Source: JASHUC01 sp963849095 | GTDB taxonomy: Bacteria > Pseudomonadota > Gammaproteobacteria > Steroidobacterales > Steroidobacteraceae | DNA length: 64,000 bases | Assembly (NCBI GenBank): GCA_963849095.1 | Contig: CAWKGA010000008.1 | Coordinates: 248,001 to 312,000 of the forward strand | Reading direction: 5' to 3' | Shown here: piece by piece, positions 43,385 through 51,404 of the stretch | How the letters are laid out: every line of letters starts with the position of its first letter | Numbering within the stretch: the stretch's first letter is position 1 | The notes under the pieces: generated by a model | What the model saw: the letters and a program-made list of their open reading frames with translations, nothing else | Told to the model about the DNA's origin: nothing | The model's database searches: none | Position numbers and translations under genes: made by a program

Positions 43385-44515
43385 TCAGACGCTGAGGCCG
43401 TAGAGTTTGGCCGCGTTATCGTGCGTGATCTTCTTGATGGTCGTGGGCGGCAAATGCCCCATCGTGCGCTCGAGGGTCGCAATGGAGTTAGGCCAGATAC
43501 TGTCGGGGTGCGGGTAGTCGGTGGCCCACAGCAGATTGTCGCCGTAGAACTCGAGAAGCCGCATGGTGACGGGGCTCTGCTGGAACGTCGAAAAGATCTG
43601 GCGCTTGAAGAGCTCCGAAGGCTTGGTCTTGTGGGGGATGCCACCCTTGTCCCGGTAGAACGCCTCTGCCTCCCAGGTGCGCCAGTGGCGGTAATCGAGC
43701 TCCTCGACCACCCAGGGGAGCCAGCCGGCGCCGGACTCGGCGATGACCACCTTCATCTTCGGATGGCGCTCGAGAATGGCCCAGGCGAACAGGTCCACGA
43801 AGGCATCGAGGAACTGGGTGATGAAGCTCTTCATGTGCGTGAAATTGCCGGCGATGTTGCCGCGGCCGGGGTCACCGGATGGCGGCGCAAACACCGTCAC
43901 GTGCCAGGAGAGCACGATTCCGGTCTCCTCGAGCGCGTTCCACAAGGCTTCCCAGCGCGGATCGTGCAGACGGGGCTCTGCGGAGGCGATCTGCAGATTG
44001 GCCTGGTGAACGCCGCCGCGCCTGGCGAGGCGGTAGATCTCCTTCGCCGCCGACTCCGGGTTGAGCGGTAGCATGGGGACGCCCAACAGGCGGTCGGGCG
44101 CGACGGTGCAGAATTCTCCCAGCCAGTCGTTGTAGACGCGGTGCAGCTCGTCCGCGAACTCCTGGTCGTCGTTCTTGATCGAGGTGACCGGGCCGAAGAT
44201 GACCTGGGTGTGGATGCCGTCGCGGTCCATGTCGGCGAGCCGCAGTGCGGGCACGGCCGGGCGTCGCTCGGTGAGGTCGGTGACCCCTCCGCGGTCGAAG
44301 GCGGTGTAGATGGGCTTGGGGGCGTTCGAGCCCTTGTTGCGGCCCGTCCAGTTGCCCCAGGGCTTGCCCTCGCAGATCCACAACCACGCACCGTCGCGCT
44401 CCTCGACGTGGGGGGCGCGCTCGCGATCCTTGCGCGCCAAGCGCTCGATCCACAGCTCCTCGGGCAGTTGGTTGAGGTCGAGATGGTCGTCGCAGGAGAT
44501 CAGGTTGTAGCTCAT
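43385..44515 (-). CDS. Amidohydrolase-2 family metal-dependent hydrolase/decarboxylase
   Basis: 376 residues from ATG 44515, whose ATGA overlaps the lipoyl-domain stop. The frame extends a few codons upstream (GTG 44536), but the overlap decides the start. Features: MSYNLISCDDHLDLNQLP (metal site in place of HxH), LADMDRDGIHTQVIFGP, LSWHVTVFAPPSGDPG, KMKVVIAESGAGWLPWV and LLWATDYPHPDSIWPN. The fold is that of the ACMSD/gamma-resorcylate decarboxylase class. In this operon it could generate or remove a carboxyl group of an intermediate for the E1 enzyme, but this is inference. Confidence 0.85.
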   Translation of the reverse strand: MSYNLISCDDHLDLNQLPEELWIERLARKDRERAPHVEERDGAWLWICEGKPWGNWTGRNKGSNAPKPIYTAFDRGGVTDLTERRPAVPALRLADMDRDGIHTQVIFGPVTSIKNDDQEFADELHRVYNDWLGEFCTVAPDRLLGVPMLPLNPESAAKEIYRLARRGGVHQANLQIASAEPRLHDPRWEALWNALEETGIVLSWHVTVFAPPSGDPGRGNIAGNFTHMKSFITQFLDAFVDLFAWAILERHPKMKVVIAESGAGWLPWVVEELDYRHWRTWEAEAFYRDKGGIPHKTKPSELFKRQIFSTFQQSPVTMRLLEFYGDNLLWATDYPHPDSIWPNSIATLERTMGHLPPTTIKKITHDNAAKLYGLSV

Positions 44516-44754
44516 AGCTTCATATCTACTGCGCACACGGGCGCACCGACGGCGACGTTCTCGCCCGCCGGCACGAAGACCTCGAGCAGGGTACCGTCGC
44601 CGCTCGCGGTGATCTCCTGCGTCACCTTCTCGGTCTCGATTTCGTAGAGCGCTTCACCCGACTTGAACGTCTCGCCGGGCTGCTTGTGCCACTTCGCGAT
44701 GGTCGCCTCCTGCATGTTCATGCCGACTCGGTTCAACTTGAGGTTCACTCGCAT
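44512..44754 (-). CDS. Free-standing lipoyl/biotinyl-domain carrier protein
   Basis: An 80-residue single-domain protein from ATG 44754 (AAGGACGG upstream). It is a complete lipoyl domain: NLKLNRVGMNMQEATIAKWH, GEALYEIETEKVTQEI with Lys43 as the attachment site, and GTLLEVFVPAGENVAVGAPV. Unlike a normal E2 it has no peripheral-subunit-binding or acyltransferase domain. It lies 13 bp after E1 beta and overlaps the amidohydrolase start (ATGA). It should receive the acyl or aldehyde unit from the E1 pair. Where the group goes next is not evident from the window. Confidence 0.88.
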   Translation of the reverse strand: MRVNLKLNRVGMNMQEATIAKWHKQPGETFKSGEALYEIETEKVTQEITASGDGTLLEVFVPAGENVAVGAPVCAVDMKL

Positions 44755-44767
44755 CGGGGGCCGTCCT

Positions 44768-45739
44768 TCAGGCTCGCGCGGTTTCGGTGGCGACGCGCAC
44801 GATCCGGTCGGCGTCCGGAATGACGCGCTTCTCCGCATTCGGCGCATAGGGGATGCAGACGTTCGGCACCGTCACGCGCTTGATGGGCGCCTTCAGGTGC
44901 CTGAAGGCCTTGTCCGCGAGCACGGCGGCGATATGGCTCGCCACGCTGCAGCGGTCGCGGGCCTCATCGACGATGACGACACGGCCGGTCTTGCGAGCCG
45001 CGGCGACGAGCGCATCTTCATCGAGAGGCACGATAGTCCTCGGGTCGATCAGCTCCGCCTCGATGCCCGCCGCCTCGAGCTTCTTGGCGGCCTCCATGGC
45101 CGGCTTCAGCATCGAGCCAAATGCGATGATGGTGACATCCTTGCCCTCCCTCACCGTCGAGGCCTTTCCGAACGGGATGGTGTAGTCGCCATCCGGCACT
45201 TCGCCCATCTCACCGCCCCGTCCGCCGGCTTCCATGAAGAAAGTGGGGTTGTTGCCGCGGATGGCCGTCTTGAGCAGGCCCTTGGCGTCGGCGGGCGTCC
45301 CCGGCATCACGACGTTGACGCCGCCCAAGTTGACGAGCGCCGGATAGCCGCTGTCCGAGTGCTGCGCGGCGTTCGAGCCGCCGCCGCCGTAGCTCGCGAT
45401 GATCGTGATCGGCATGACGGCCTGGCCGCCGGTCATCAGGCGCAGCTTCGCCATCTGATTCGCGATGGCGTCAAACCCGGTGTACAGGAAGTTCGAGAAC
45501 ATCATGTGCACGATGACGCGGCAGCCTGCGGCGGCCGCACCGACGGACATTCCGGTCAACGTCGCCTCGCAGATCGGCGTGTTGCGGATGCGGTCGCGGC
45601 CGAACTTGTCGAGCAGGCCCCGCGTATCACCCATGATGGCGAGCTCGACATCCTCGCCGTACAGGATGACCTTGGGATCGCGGCTCATCTCCTCGACGAG
45701 CGCCTCGTTGATTGCAGGAATCATGCGTTTGCGGGCCAT
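44768..45739 (-). CDS. TPP-dependent 2-oxoacid/acetoin dehydrogenase E1 beta subunit
   Basis: 323-residue transketolase-like beta subunit. Start has GGAGAGG upstream. Motifs: RKRMIPAINEALVEEMSRDP, VILYGEDVELAIMGDTRGL, NTPICEATLTGMSVGAAAAG and the C-terminal RVTVPNVCIPYAPNAEKRVI. Together with the alpha subunit (12 bp upstream) it forms the heterotetrameric E1. The best family match by eye is acetoin or pyruvate dehydrogenase E1; the real 2-oxoacid is unknown. Confidence 0.92.
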   Translation of the reverse strand: MARKRMIPAINEALVEEMSRDPKVILYGEDVELAIMGDTRGLLDKFGRDRIRNTPICEATLTGMSVGAAAAGCRVIVHMMFSNFLYTGFDAIANQMAKLRLMTGGQAVMPITIIASYGGGGSNAAQHSDSGYPALVNLGGVNVVMPGTPADAKGLLKTAIRGNNPTFFMEAGGRGGEMGEVPDGDYTIPFGKASTVREGKDVTIIAFGSMLKPAMEAAKKLEAAGIEAELIDPRTIVPLDEDALVAAARKTGRVVIVDEARDRCSVASHIAAVLADKAFRHLKAPIKRVTVPNVCIPYAPNAEKRVIPDADRIVRVATETARA

Positions 45740-45751
45740 GGGTCCTCTCCT

Positions 45752-46741
45752 TCAAGCCTTCTGGCCGACGAACATGAGGTCGAATGCGAGCTCCGCGTCC
45801 GCGGGCTCGCTCTCTCGAGCGAATTGAACCGCGTTCTCGACCGTCTGGGCCGTGCGCGTGTCCATCGCCTCGAGGTCCTCGGGCCGCACGCCAGCCGCAA
45901 GCACGCGCTGCTTCTGCCGCTCGACCGGGTCTCGCTTGCGCCACTCGTCGATTTCCTGCTTCTCGCGGTACTTGCCGCCGGCGAGAAACAGGTCCTCGGC
46001 CTCGAGGTGTCCCTGGATGCGGTAGGTGTGCGCCTCGATGAAGCAGGGGCCCTCGCCGCGCCGCGCGCGCTCGATCGCCTCGCCGGCCGCCTGCCACACC
46101 GCAACGACATCGTTCCCGTCCACGACCGCCGTCGGGATCTTGAAGGCCCGCGCGCGGTCGGCGATGTCTCCGGAGGTGATCGTCGCGGACGGAGTGAACT
46201 CGCTGAACTGGTTGTGCTCGCAGACGAACACGAGCGGCAGCTTCCACAGGCTGCTCACGTTCAGGCACTCCATGAACACTCCCTGATTGGCGGCGCCGTC
46301 GCCGAAGAACGCGACCGAGACCCGCGTGTCGTGCGTGAGCTTCGAGGCGAGCGCGGCGCCGGTCGCGATGGCGAACCCGCCGCCGACGATGCCGTTCGCG
46401 CCGAGAATGCCCTTCGAGAAGTCCGCGACGTGCATCGAGCCGCCCATGCCCTTGCAGATGCCGGTGCGCTTGGCCCAGATCTCCGCCATCATCGCCGCGG
46501 GGTCGCCCCCCTTGGCGAGGAAGTGACCGTGTCCGCGGTGGGTGCTCGTGATCAGGTCCGTCTCCCTGAGCTGGGCGCAGACACCGGTCGCGATGGCCTC
46601 CTGGCCGATGTACAGGTGCACCGCGCCGGGGAGGTTGCCCGCGGCCGCATCGGCGCGCAGGCGCTCCTCCATCCGCCGGATGAGGAGCATGCGCTCGTAG
46701 AGCGCGAGGAGCTGTTCTTTGCTGGGCTGTGTCGTCGGCAT
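45752..46741 (-). CDS. TPP-dependent 2-oxoacid/acetoin dehydrogenase E1 alpha subunit
   Basis: 329 residues, ATG 46741 preceded by GAGGAAAAG. The thiamine-diphosphate motif is FFGDGAANQGVFMECLNVSS with FVCEHNQFSE. The motif KGMGGSMHVADFSKGILGAN is typical of acetoin/pyruvate dehydrogenase alpha chains, and HTYRIQGHLEAEDLF matches the phosphorylation-loop region of E1 alpha. It heads the E1 alpha - E1 beta - lipoyl domain - amidohydrolase group, 38 bp after the TIM-barrel isomerase. Confidence 0.92.
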   Translation of the reverse strand: MPTTQPSKEQLLALYERMLLIRRMEERLRADAAAGNLPGAVHLYIGQEAIATGVCAQLRETDLITSTHRGHGHFLAKGGDPAAMMAEIWAKRTGICKGMGGSMHVADFSKGILGANGIVGGGFAIATGAALASKLTHDTRVSVAFFGDGAANQGVFMECLNVSSLWKLPLVFVCEHNQFSEFTPSATITSGDIADRARAFKIPTAVVDGNDVVAVWQAAGEAIERARRGEGPCFIEAHTYRIQGHLEAEDLFLAGGKYREKQEIDEWRKRDPVERQKQRVLAAGVRPEDLEAMDTRTAQTVENAVQFARESEPADAELAFDLMFVGQKA

Positions 46742-46779
46742 GTTGCTTTTCCTCGGGAAGCCGGAGGGTGGCGGCGGAC

Positions 46780-47637
46780 CTAGCGGCGGAACTCGGCGAT
46801 CGTCGTATCGAAGGAGCGCTTGCAGACCTCGGCGATGGGCTTCCAGCGCAGGTCCTTGTTGAGCACCTCGATCCCCCAGGGGCCGGCCCAGCCGGCCTTG
46901 CGCAGCTCACCGACATAGGCCTTCACGTCGAACTCGCCCTCTCCGCAGAGCTGGCGGTGTTGCGTCGTCTCGATGTGCTGGTCGGGCATCGAGTGCGCCT
47001 TGGAGAAGCCGTCGTTGAGCTCCACGCCGAGGCGGTACTGCGCGGGGAAGCGGCCGACCTCAACGGGCGTGAGGCCGATCTTCACGAGGTGCCAGAGGTC
47101 GAAGAAGATGCCGCCGTTCTTGCAGCCTGCGCCCTCGGCGAGGGCCCTCGCCGACTCGAGCGAGTCGATGATGCAGAACGGCATCATCTCGTAGGCGATC
47201 CGCGTCCCGTAGCGCTCGGCCTCCTTGCAGAGCGTTGCGAAGGAGTCGATGAGCTTCGGCATCGGAACGGGCCGGCGGGTGAAGTCTCCGACCTTCACGG
47301 CCCGGGCGCGAAGCTGCTCGGCCGCCGTGAAGAGCTTTTGCTTCTGGGCGTCGGAGCGCTTCTTCGCCTCCCCGTCGAGGAACCAGTCGGTGAGGAACTC
47401 GAGCTCCACATGCTTGATGCCGTTGTCGTCGAGGATCTGGCGCATCTCCTTCAGCGAGTGCTTCTCCAGAGTGTGATCGAGGTCGGCGTGCCAGATGCCG
47501 ATGCCGGTGAAGCCTGCCTGCGCCGCCTGTTGCACGCGCTCCCGGAAGCCGACGGTGCTGTACTCGTGATCGGAATGCGGTTCCGCGCCGACCGCGATGG
47601 TCCAGTAGGAAGCGAGCAGGTCGATGTCGGCGTTCAT
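46780..47637 (-). CDS. Sugar phosphate isomerase/epimerase-like TIM barrel
   Basis: 285-residue AP-endonuclease-2/xylose-isomerase-like TIM barrel. Metal-site pattern: GIGIWHADLDHTLEKHSL, VELEFLTDWF, RIAYEMMPFC (Glu), FFDLWHLVKIG (Asp/His), RLGVELNDGF and a final WGIEVLN (Glu). The family includes isomerases, epimerases and dehydratases, so the reaction cannot be named. It is transcribed with the E1/lipoyl genes. Confidence 0.85.
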   Translation of the reverse strand: MNADIDLLASYWTIAVGAEPHSDHEYSTVGFRERVQQAAQAGFTGIGIWHADLDHTLEKHSLKEMRQILDDNGIKHVELEFLTDWFLDGEAKKRSDAQKQKLFTAAEQLRARAVKVGDFTRRPVPMPKLIDSFATLCKEAERYGTRIAYEMMPFCIIDSLESARALAEGAGCKNGGIFFDLWHLVKIGLTPVEVGRFPAQYRLGVELNDGFSKAHSMPDQHIETTQHRQLCGEGEFDVKAYVGELRKAGWAGPWGIEVLNKDLRWKPIAEVCKRSFDTTIAEFRR

Positions 47638-47724
47638 GGGTGGATCCTTCGGGGACGCGAGCTGACGCGCACGAGGTTGTACACCGGCGCCCGCGGCGCC
47701 GTAAAGACCGGCGAGGGTACCGCG

Positions 47725-48771
47725 CTACTGAGGGCCGCGTCGCGGGTCGTAGCCGAGGCCGGCTTCCGACCAGTTGGGTTTCATGCCGTACGGGGACTGC
47801 GTGAGCACCGCCTCCACCCGCCGGATCAGGCCATGCTCGATCTTGAAGGCCTCGCACAGCTCCCACGTGATCGGGGCGTTGAGTCCGCTCGGCACCGTCC
47901 GGCCGTTCGTGAGCTTGAAGGACCGCAGCTGGGCGTTGTGATCGAAGAAGCCGAACGCGACCGCGACGCCACGCTCGGGGTCGACCACGAGGAATCGGCG
48001 ATCGCGGATGCGGCTCACCACGTGCAGGAAGCCGAGCTGGAACTGCTCCTTGCAGCCGAGCGAGGCGTAGTTCACGCCTGCGGCGCTCGATGCGGCCCCG
48101 ATCTTGAGCGAGGCGTTCCCCGTCGTCTGGATGCCGTTCTCCAGCCGGTAGCAATCGTCGGCGAAGGGGTAGACGCCGCGGCCGTCGTTGTTCTCCATGC
48201 CGGTGAAGTACTGGTTGGCCACCTTCAGGAGCTCCGCGCGCGACATGCGCTCGCGGGGCGGCACCTCGGCGGCCCAGAGAGGATCGGGCTCGCCGCGCTG
48301 CTCGAGCGCCTGCGGGCCGCGCGACCCGAGCGTGCCGCTCGGGCGGGAGACGATGGTCTCGATCTCGGAGATCTTCCCGCGCTGCACGCGCAGCCGCGTG
48401 GCGAGGAGGTCGAGGTCGGCGCGCTCGTGCAGCACGGTGAACACGATGATCTCATCGGCCGCAGGGTCCTCGAACTCGTTGCGATACTTGCCGAGCTCGG
48501 TGGCGGTGCCCCAGAGGCCGTCGTGCAGATCGAGCACCTGCCCGTTCTCCGTGTAGCGCGCGCCGCGCGCGAGCGGCAGGCGGCCCGCATCGTGCGCGAC
48601 GAGGCTGTGCAGGTACTGATCCGCGAGCGCGGCGAGACAGGCGCGGTCGCACGTTTGCGCATGCGCTGCGGCTCCGGCCGCCAGGACGGCAGCCATCCAT
48701 CCCGAGCCGAGCGCTTTCAGCAATCGTCGAGCCTTCGGCCGCACGCCGCGGCTCGCCGTCTGCCCGCTCAT
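47725..48771 (-). CDS. Exported protein with two NTF2/SnoaL-like halves, paralog A
   Basis: 348 residues with a signal peptide (KALGSGWMAAVLAAGAAAHA). The mature protein begins with QTCDRACLAALADQYLHSLV. Its first half carries LPLARGARYTENGQVLDL then GLWGTATELGKY; the second half (from about residue 190) restarts with LLKVANQYFTGMENNDGRGV and CYRLENGIQTTG. Both halves look like NTF2-fold (SnoaL-like) units, so the protein would be an internal duplication. It is about half identical by eye to paralog B; the stop of B overlaps its ATG by four bases. Function unknown; possibly a periplasmic binding or isomerising enzyme. Confidence 0.82.
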   Translation of the reverse strand: MSGQTASRGVRPKARRLLKALGSGWMAAVLAAGAAAHAQTCDRACLAALADQYLHSLVAHDAGRLPLARGARYTENGQVLDLHDGLWGTATELGKYRNEFEDPAADEIIVFTVLHERADLDLLATRLRVQRGKISEIETIVSRPSGTLGSRGPQALEQRGEPDPLWAAEVPPRERMSRAELLKVANQYFTGMENNDGRGVYPFADDCYRLENGIQTTGNASLKIGAASSAAGVNYASLGCKEQFQLGFLHVVSRIRDRRFLVVDPERGVAVAFGFFDHNAQLRSFKLTNGRTVPSGLNAPITWELCEAFKIEHGLIRRVEAVLTQSPYGMKPNWSEAGLGYDPRRGPQ

Positions 48772-49781
48772 CGTCCGGCCGCCGGAACGTTAGTGTCCGG
48801 CGCCTCCTCGGCGTGAGGGTAGTCCCACACGGCGGATTTCATGCCGTAGGGAACCGTGTTGATCACCGCCTCGATCTGGTCGAGCTTGCCCCCGTGGATC
48901 TGGAACAGCTCCGAGATCTCGAGAGTGAGCGGCGCCTTGACCGGGGAGGGCACGGTCATCCCGTTCGCGAGGTGAAGGGTCTTCAGCACGCCTCGGTGCT
49001 CGAAGAAGCCGAACGACATCACGAGCCCGTGCTCGCGGTCCACGATCGGGAAGCGGCGGTTGCGGATCGTGGTGACGAAGGAGAAGAAGCCGCTCTTCTG
49101 CTGGTCCTCGCAGTTGAGGGCCACCACGTCGAACGGACTGTTCCCCCGGAACTGGGTATTGTTGGTGGTCTGAGTCCCGTTCTCCCACCGGTTGCACGAG
49201 GGCCAGAAGGGGGCGGAGTTTTGCCCGGTATTGCCGCCGAGCCCGGTGAAGTAGGAGTTGGCGATCCGCACCAGGTCCGCGCGCGACATGCGCCGCCGCG
49301 GCGGGATGACCTGCATGAACTGAGGCCGCGGATGCCCCTTGCTCTCGAGCGCCGCGCCGGCGCTCGGCAACGTGGACCCTCCCATCCCCGATGGACGGGC
49401 GACGATGGTCTCGATCTCGCTGATCAGGCCGTAGTCCACCTTCAGCCGCAACGCGAGCAGCACCGGCGTGCCGTTCTCGAACACCGTGCCGTAGAAGCCG
49501 ACCTCACCGTCCTCGGGGTCCGCCGCGTAGATCTTGTAGTGTCCCGGCGCGCTCGCGGTGGCCCACAGTCCATCCCCCAAGCGCAGCTCCTGGCCGTCCT
49601 CCGTGAAGCGTACCCCTTCAGCGAGCGGCAGCCGCTCCGGGTCGTGGGCCACCATCGCCGCGACGTAGCGGTCGACGAGGCCATCGAGGCAAGTCCGATC
49701 GCAAACATCGGACGCGCGAGCCGAGGAGGCCGCGAGCGCGGCCGCCGCGGAGATGGCGAGCGCAAGAGCTCTCCCAGCCAT
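48768..49781 (-). CDS. Exported protein with two NTF2/SnoaL-like halves, paralog B
   Basis: 337 residues from ATG 49781, chosen because GAGGGGGAAG lies just upstream and a signal peptide follows (MAGRALALAISAAAALAASS). Mature N-terminus: SDVCDRTCLDGLVDRYVAAM, LPLAEGVRFTEDGQELRLGD, GLWATASAPGHYK. The second half restarts at DLVRIANSYFTGLGGNTGQN and CNRWENGTQTTN. The paired Cys in CDR-CL is shared by paralogs A and B. It overlaps paralog A by four bases. A 110-bp gap with a hexanucleotide repeat separates it from the cupin gene upstream. Confidence 0.82.
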   Translation of the reverse strand: MAGRALALAISAAAALAASSARASDVCDRTCLDGLVDRYVAAMVAHDPERLPLAEGVRFTEDGQELRLGDGLWATASAPGHYKIYAADPEDGEVGFYGTVFENGTPVLLALRLKVDYGLISEIETIVARPSGMGGSTLPSAGAALESKGHPRPQFMQVIPPRRRMSRADLVRIANSYFTGLGGNTGQNSAPFWPSCNRWENGTQTTNNTQFRGNSPFDVVALNCEDQQKSGFFSFVTTIRNRRFPIVDREHGLVMSFGFFEHRGVLKTLHLANGMTVPSPVKAPLTLEISELFQIHGGKLDQIEAVINTVPYGMKSAVWDYPHAEEAPDTNVPAAGR

Positions 49782-49837
49782 GAGTCTTCCCCCTCGTGCA
49801 ATCCGGTGAGAATGTTTTCGCAATCGCCCGACTCGTT

Positions 49838-49864
49838 CGGCGCCGGCGCCGGCGCCGGCGCCGG
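49838..49864. repeat. CGGCGC hexanucleotide repeat, 4.5 copies
   Basis: Uninterrupted (CGGCGC)4 plus CGG, 27 bp, in the 110-bp gap between the cupin gene and paralog B. The unit is almost self-complementary, so the tract can fold into hairpins on either strand and is prone to slippage. Confidence 0.85.
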
Positions 49865-49891
49865 AGCGAGCGCAATGCGTGCCGCGGCGGG

Positions 49892-50392
49892 CTAACCGGC
49901 CGGAGCGGGGATGGTGAGCGCGATGTGATCCACCTTGCCCACCGCGCGCGTGATGTGTCCCTTTCCCGTGGTGTCGTCCATCAGCAGGACGGTGCCGAGG
50001 CCGAAGCGGCGCACCTTGCCATCGCTCGCGGTGACCTCCGACATGCCCTGCACGACGATGAGGTACATCCGCCGCGGCGCCCGGTGCCAGTCCTCCTTCG
50101 CGCCGCGCTTCAGGAGGAGCAGCGTCGCGCCGGCCGCATCGGAGAGCTGATAGGAGATGAGCGCCTCCGGAGCGCTCAGCGCTCGCGCGTCGCCCGCCGC
50201 GGGTCCATTCGCATGGAGTGCGAGCGTCTCGTCGCGAAAGTGCGAGACGCCGTTCGCGTCGGAGTACAGGTGTACGTAGTGCAGGACGTGGGGGCTCGAC
50301 ATGGTTGCCGCCTCGCTGGCGCCAGAGGCGGCGAAAGCCGCGGCGAGCAGGGCGCAGACCCCCGCCATGGCGAAGAGTGTCTTCTTATTCAC
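49892..50392 (-). CDS. Exported cupin-like protein
   Basis: 166 residues from GTG 50392, with GGAGGG seven bases upstream; the longer frame to 50446 lacks such support. Signal peptide: NKKTLFAMAGVCALLAAAFAASG. The mature domain has a cupin-like beta pattern (RAPRRMYLIVVQGMSEVTAS, GLGTVLLMDDTTGKGHITR), with the metal-site His/Glu set only partly recognisable. It sits among exported NTF2-like proteins and could act in the same extracytoplasmic step. Function unknown. Confidence 0.72.
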   Translation of the reverse strand: MNKKTLFAMAGVCALLAAAFAASGASEAATMSSPHVLHYVHLYSDANGVSHFRDETLALHANGPAAGDARALSAPEALISYQLSDAAGATLLLLKRGAKEDWHRAPRRMYLIVVQGMSEVTASDGKVRRFGLGTVLLMDDTTGKGHITRAVGKVDHIALTIPAPAG

Positions 50393-50461
50393 CGCCTGAC
50401 CCTCCAATTTGCACGCATCTTCTCCCGGGCGAGGGTTCCCTGACAAGCGCCTCGCGGCCTC

Positions 50462-51392
50462 TCAGGACCCCGGGCCGGAGCCCCAGCCCGAGTGCAGCTG
50501 GCCATTGCCGCGAAAGAAGGCCTGGATCTGGCGGATGAAGCCGTCCTGGATCTTGAACAGCTCAAAGACCACCGAGCCGTTGTTGTGCGGCAGATCGGGC
50601 GGTGTCGTGAAATTCGCGACTGCGAGCACGATACCGCGCCCAACGTCTGCCACGTAGAAGCGGCGATTGACGACGTTCCAGCGCACGGCCGGATTTTGAA
50701 ACTCCCCGCCGCAGGAGCCGGGAGAGCTCACGGCATTCACTGTGAACACGCCGAGCTCGATGCGCTCGCACTCCGGATGCCACGGCACCTTGCGGTAGTC
50801 GAGCTTGCCGGAGACCGCATCGAAGTACTCGTTCGCGATCCGGATCAGTTCCCGCCGCGACGACTGCTCGTCCGGGGGCAGCATCGTGTCGAACACCCGG
50901 TCGGGCAGGGAGAGCGCCTTGGCATTCGCTCCCATGGAGGAGCCCTCGTGGGCGACCTCTTCGATCTCGCTGATCCGCTGCCGCTCGACTTTGAGCCGCA
51001 CCACGTAGAACCACCACCTGTCCGTGCTCTGCGCGGTGGACGCGGCTGCGCCGCGCGACCGAATGGCGTTGGTGACCACGCCGTAGAATATGGCGGCTCC
51101 GGTCGTCGGATCGACGAGCGCCTGGCGGTAGGGAATGCGCCGAGGCGATCCCCAGAACGTCTCCCCGGCCGAGCTCGACCTGCCGGCCGTTGCTCGTCAC
51201 ACGGACATCCGCAGCGGCGGGCACTTCGGAAGGCTTATTGTCGGTGAGCGCCTCCGTGTAATCCCAGAGGATCGCGAGCAGGCAGTGCCGCCCGCACAGG
51301 CTCGCGCGGCCGGTCGGCGGCTGCGCCGCCACGAGCCCGGAAGCCATCACCGCCAAGGCCGCGCCGCATATCAGAATTGGCAAGCGTCGCAT
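50462..51392 (-). pseudogene. Exported NTF2/SnoaL-like protein, paralog C, frameshifted
   Basis: Third member of the paralog family. ATG 51392 has AGAGGAGAA upstream and a signal peptide (RLPILICGAALAVMASGLVA), and reads SLCGRHCLLAILWDYTEALT to VELGRGDVLG. The sequence then continues correctly in another frame as GETFWGSPRRIPYRQALVDP and on through RRELIRIANEYFDAVSGKLD and CERIELGVFTVN to 50462. One extra base in the CCCCGG run at 51163-51170 explains the break. It follows the biotin carboxylase by 12 bp. This is either a recent lesion or a sequencing error; the rest is well conserved. Confidence 0.8.
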
Positions 51393-51404
51393 TGCGTTCT
51401 CCTC

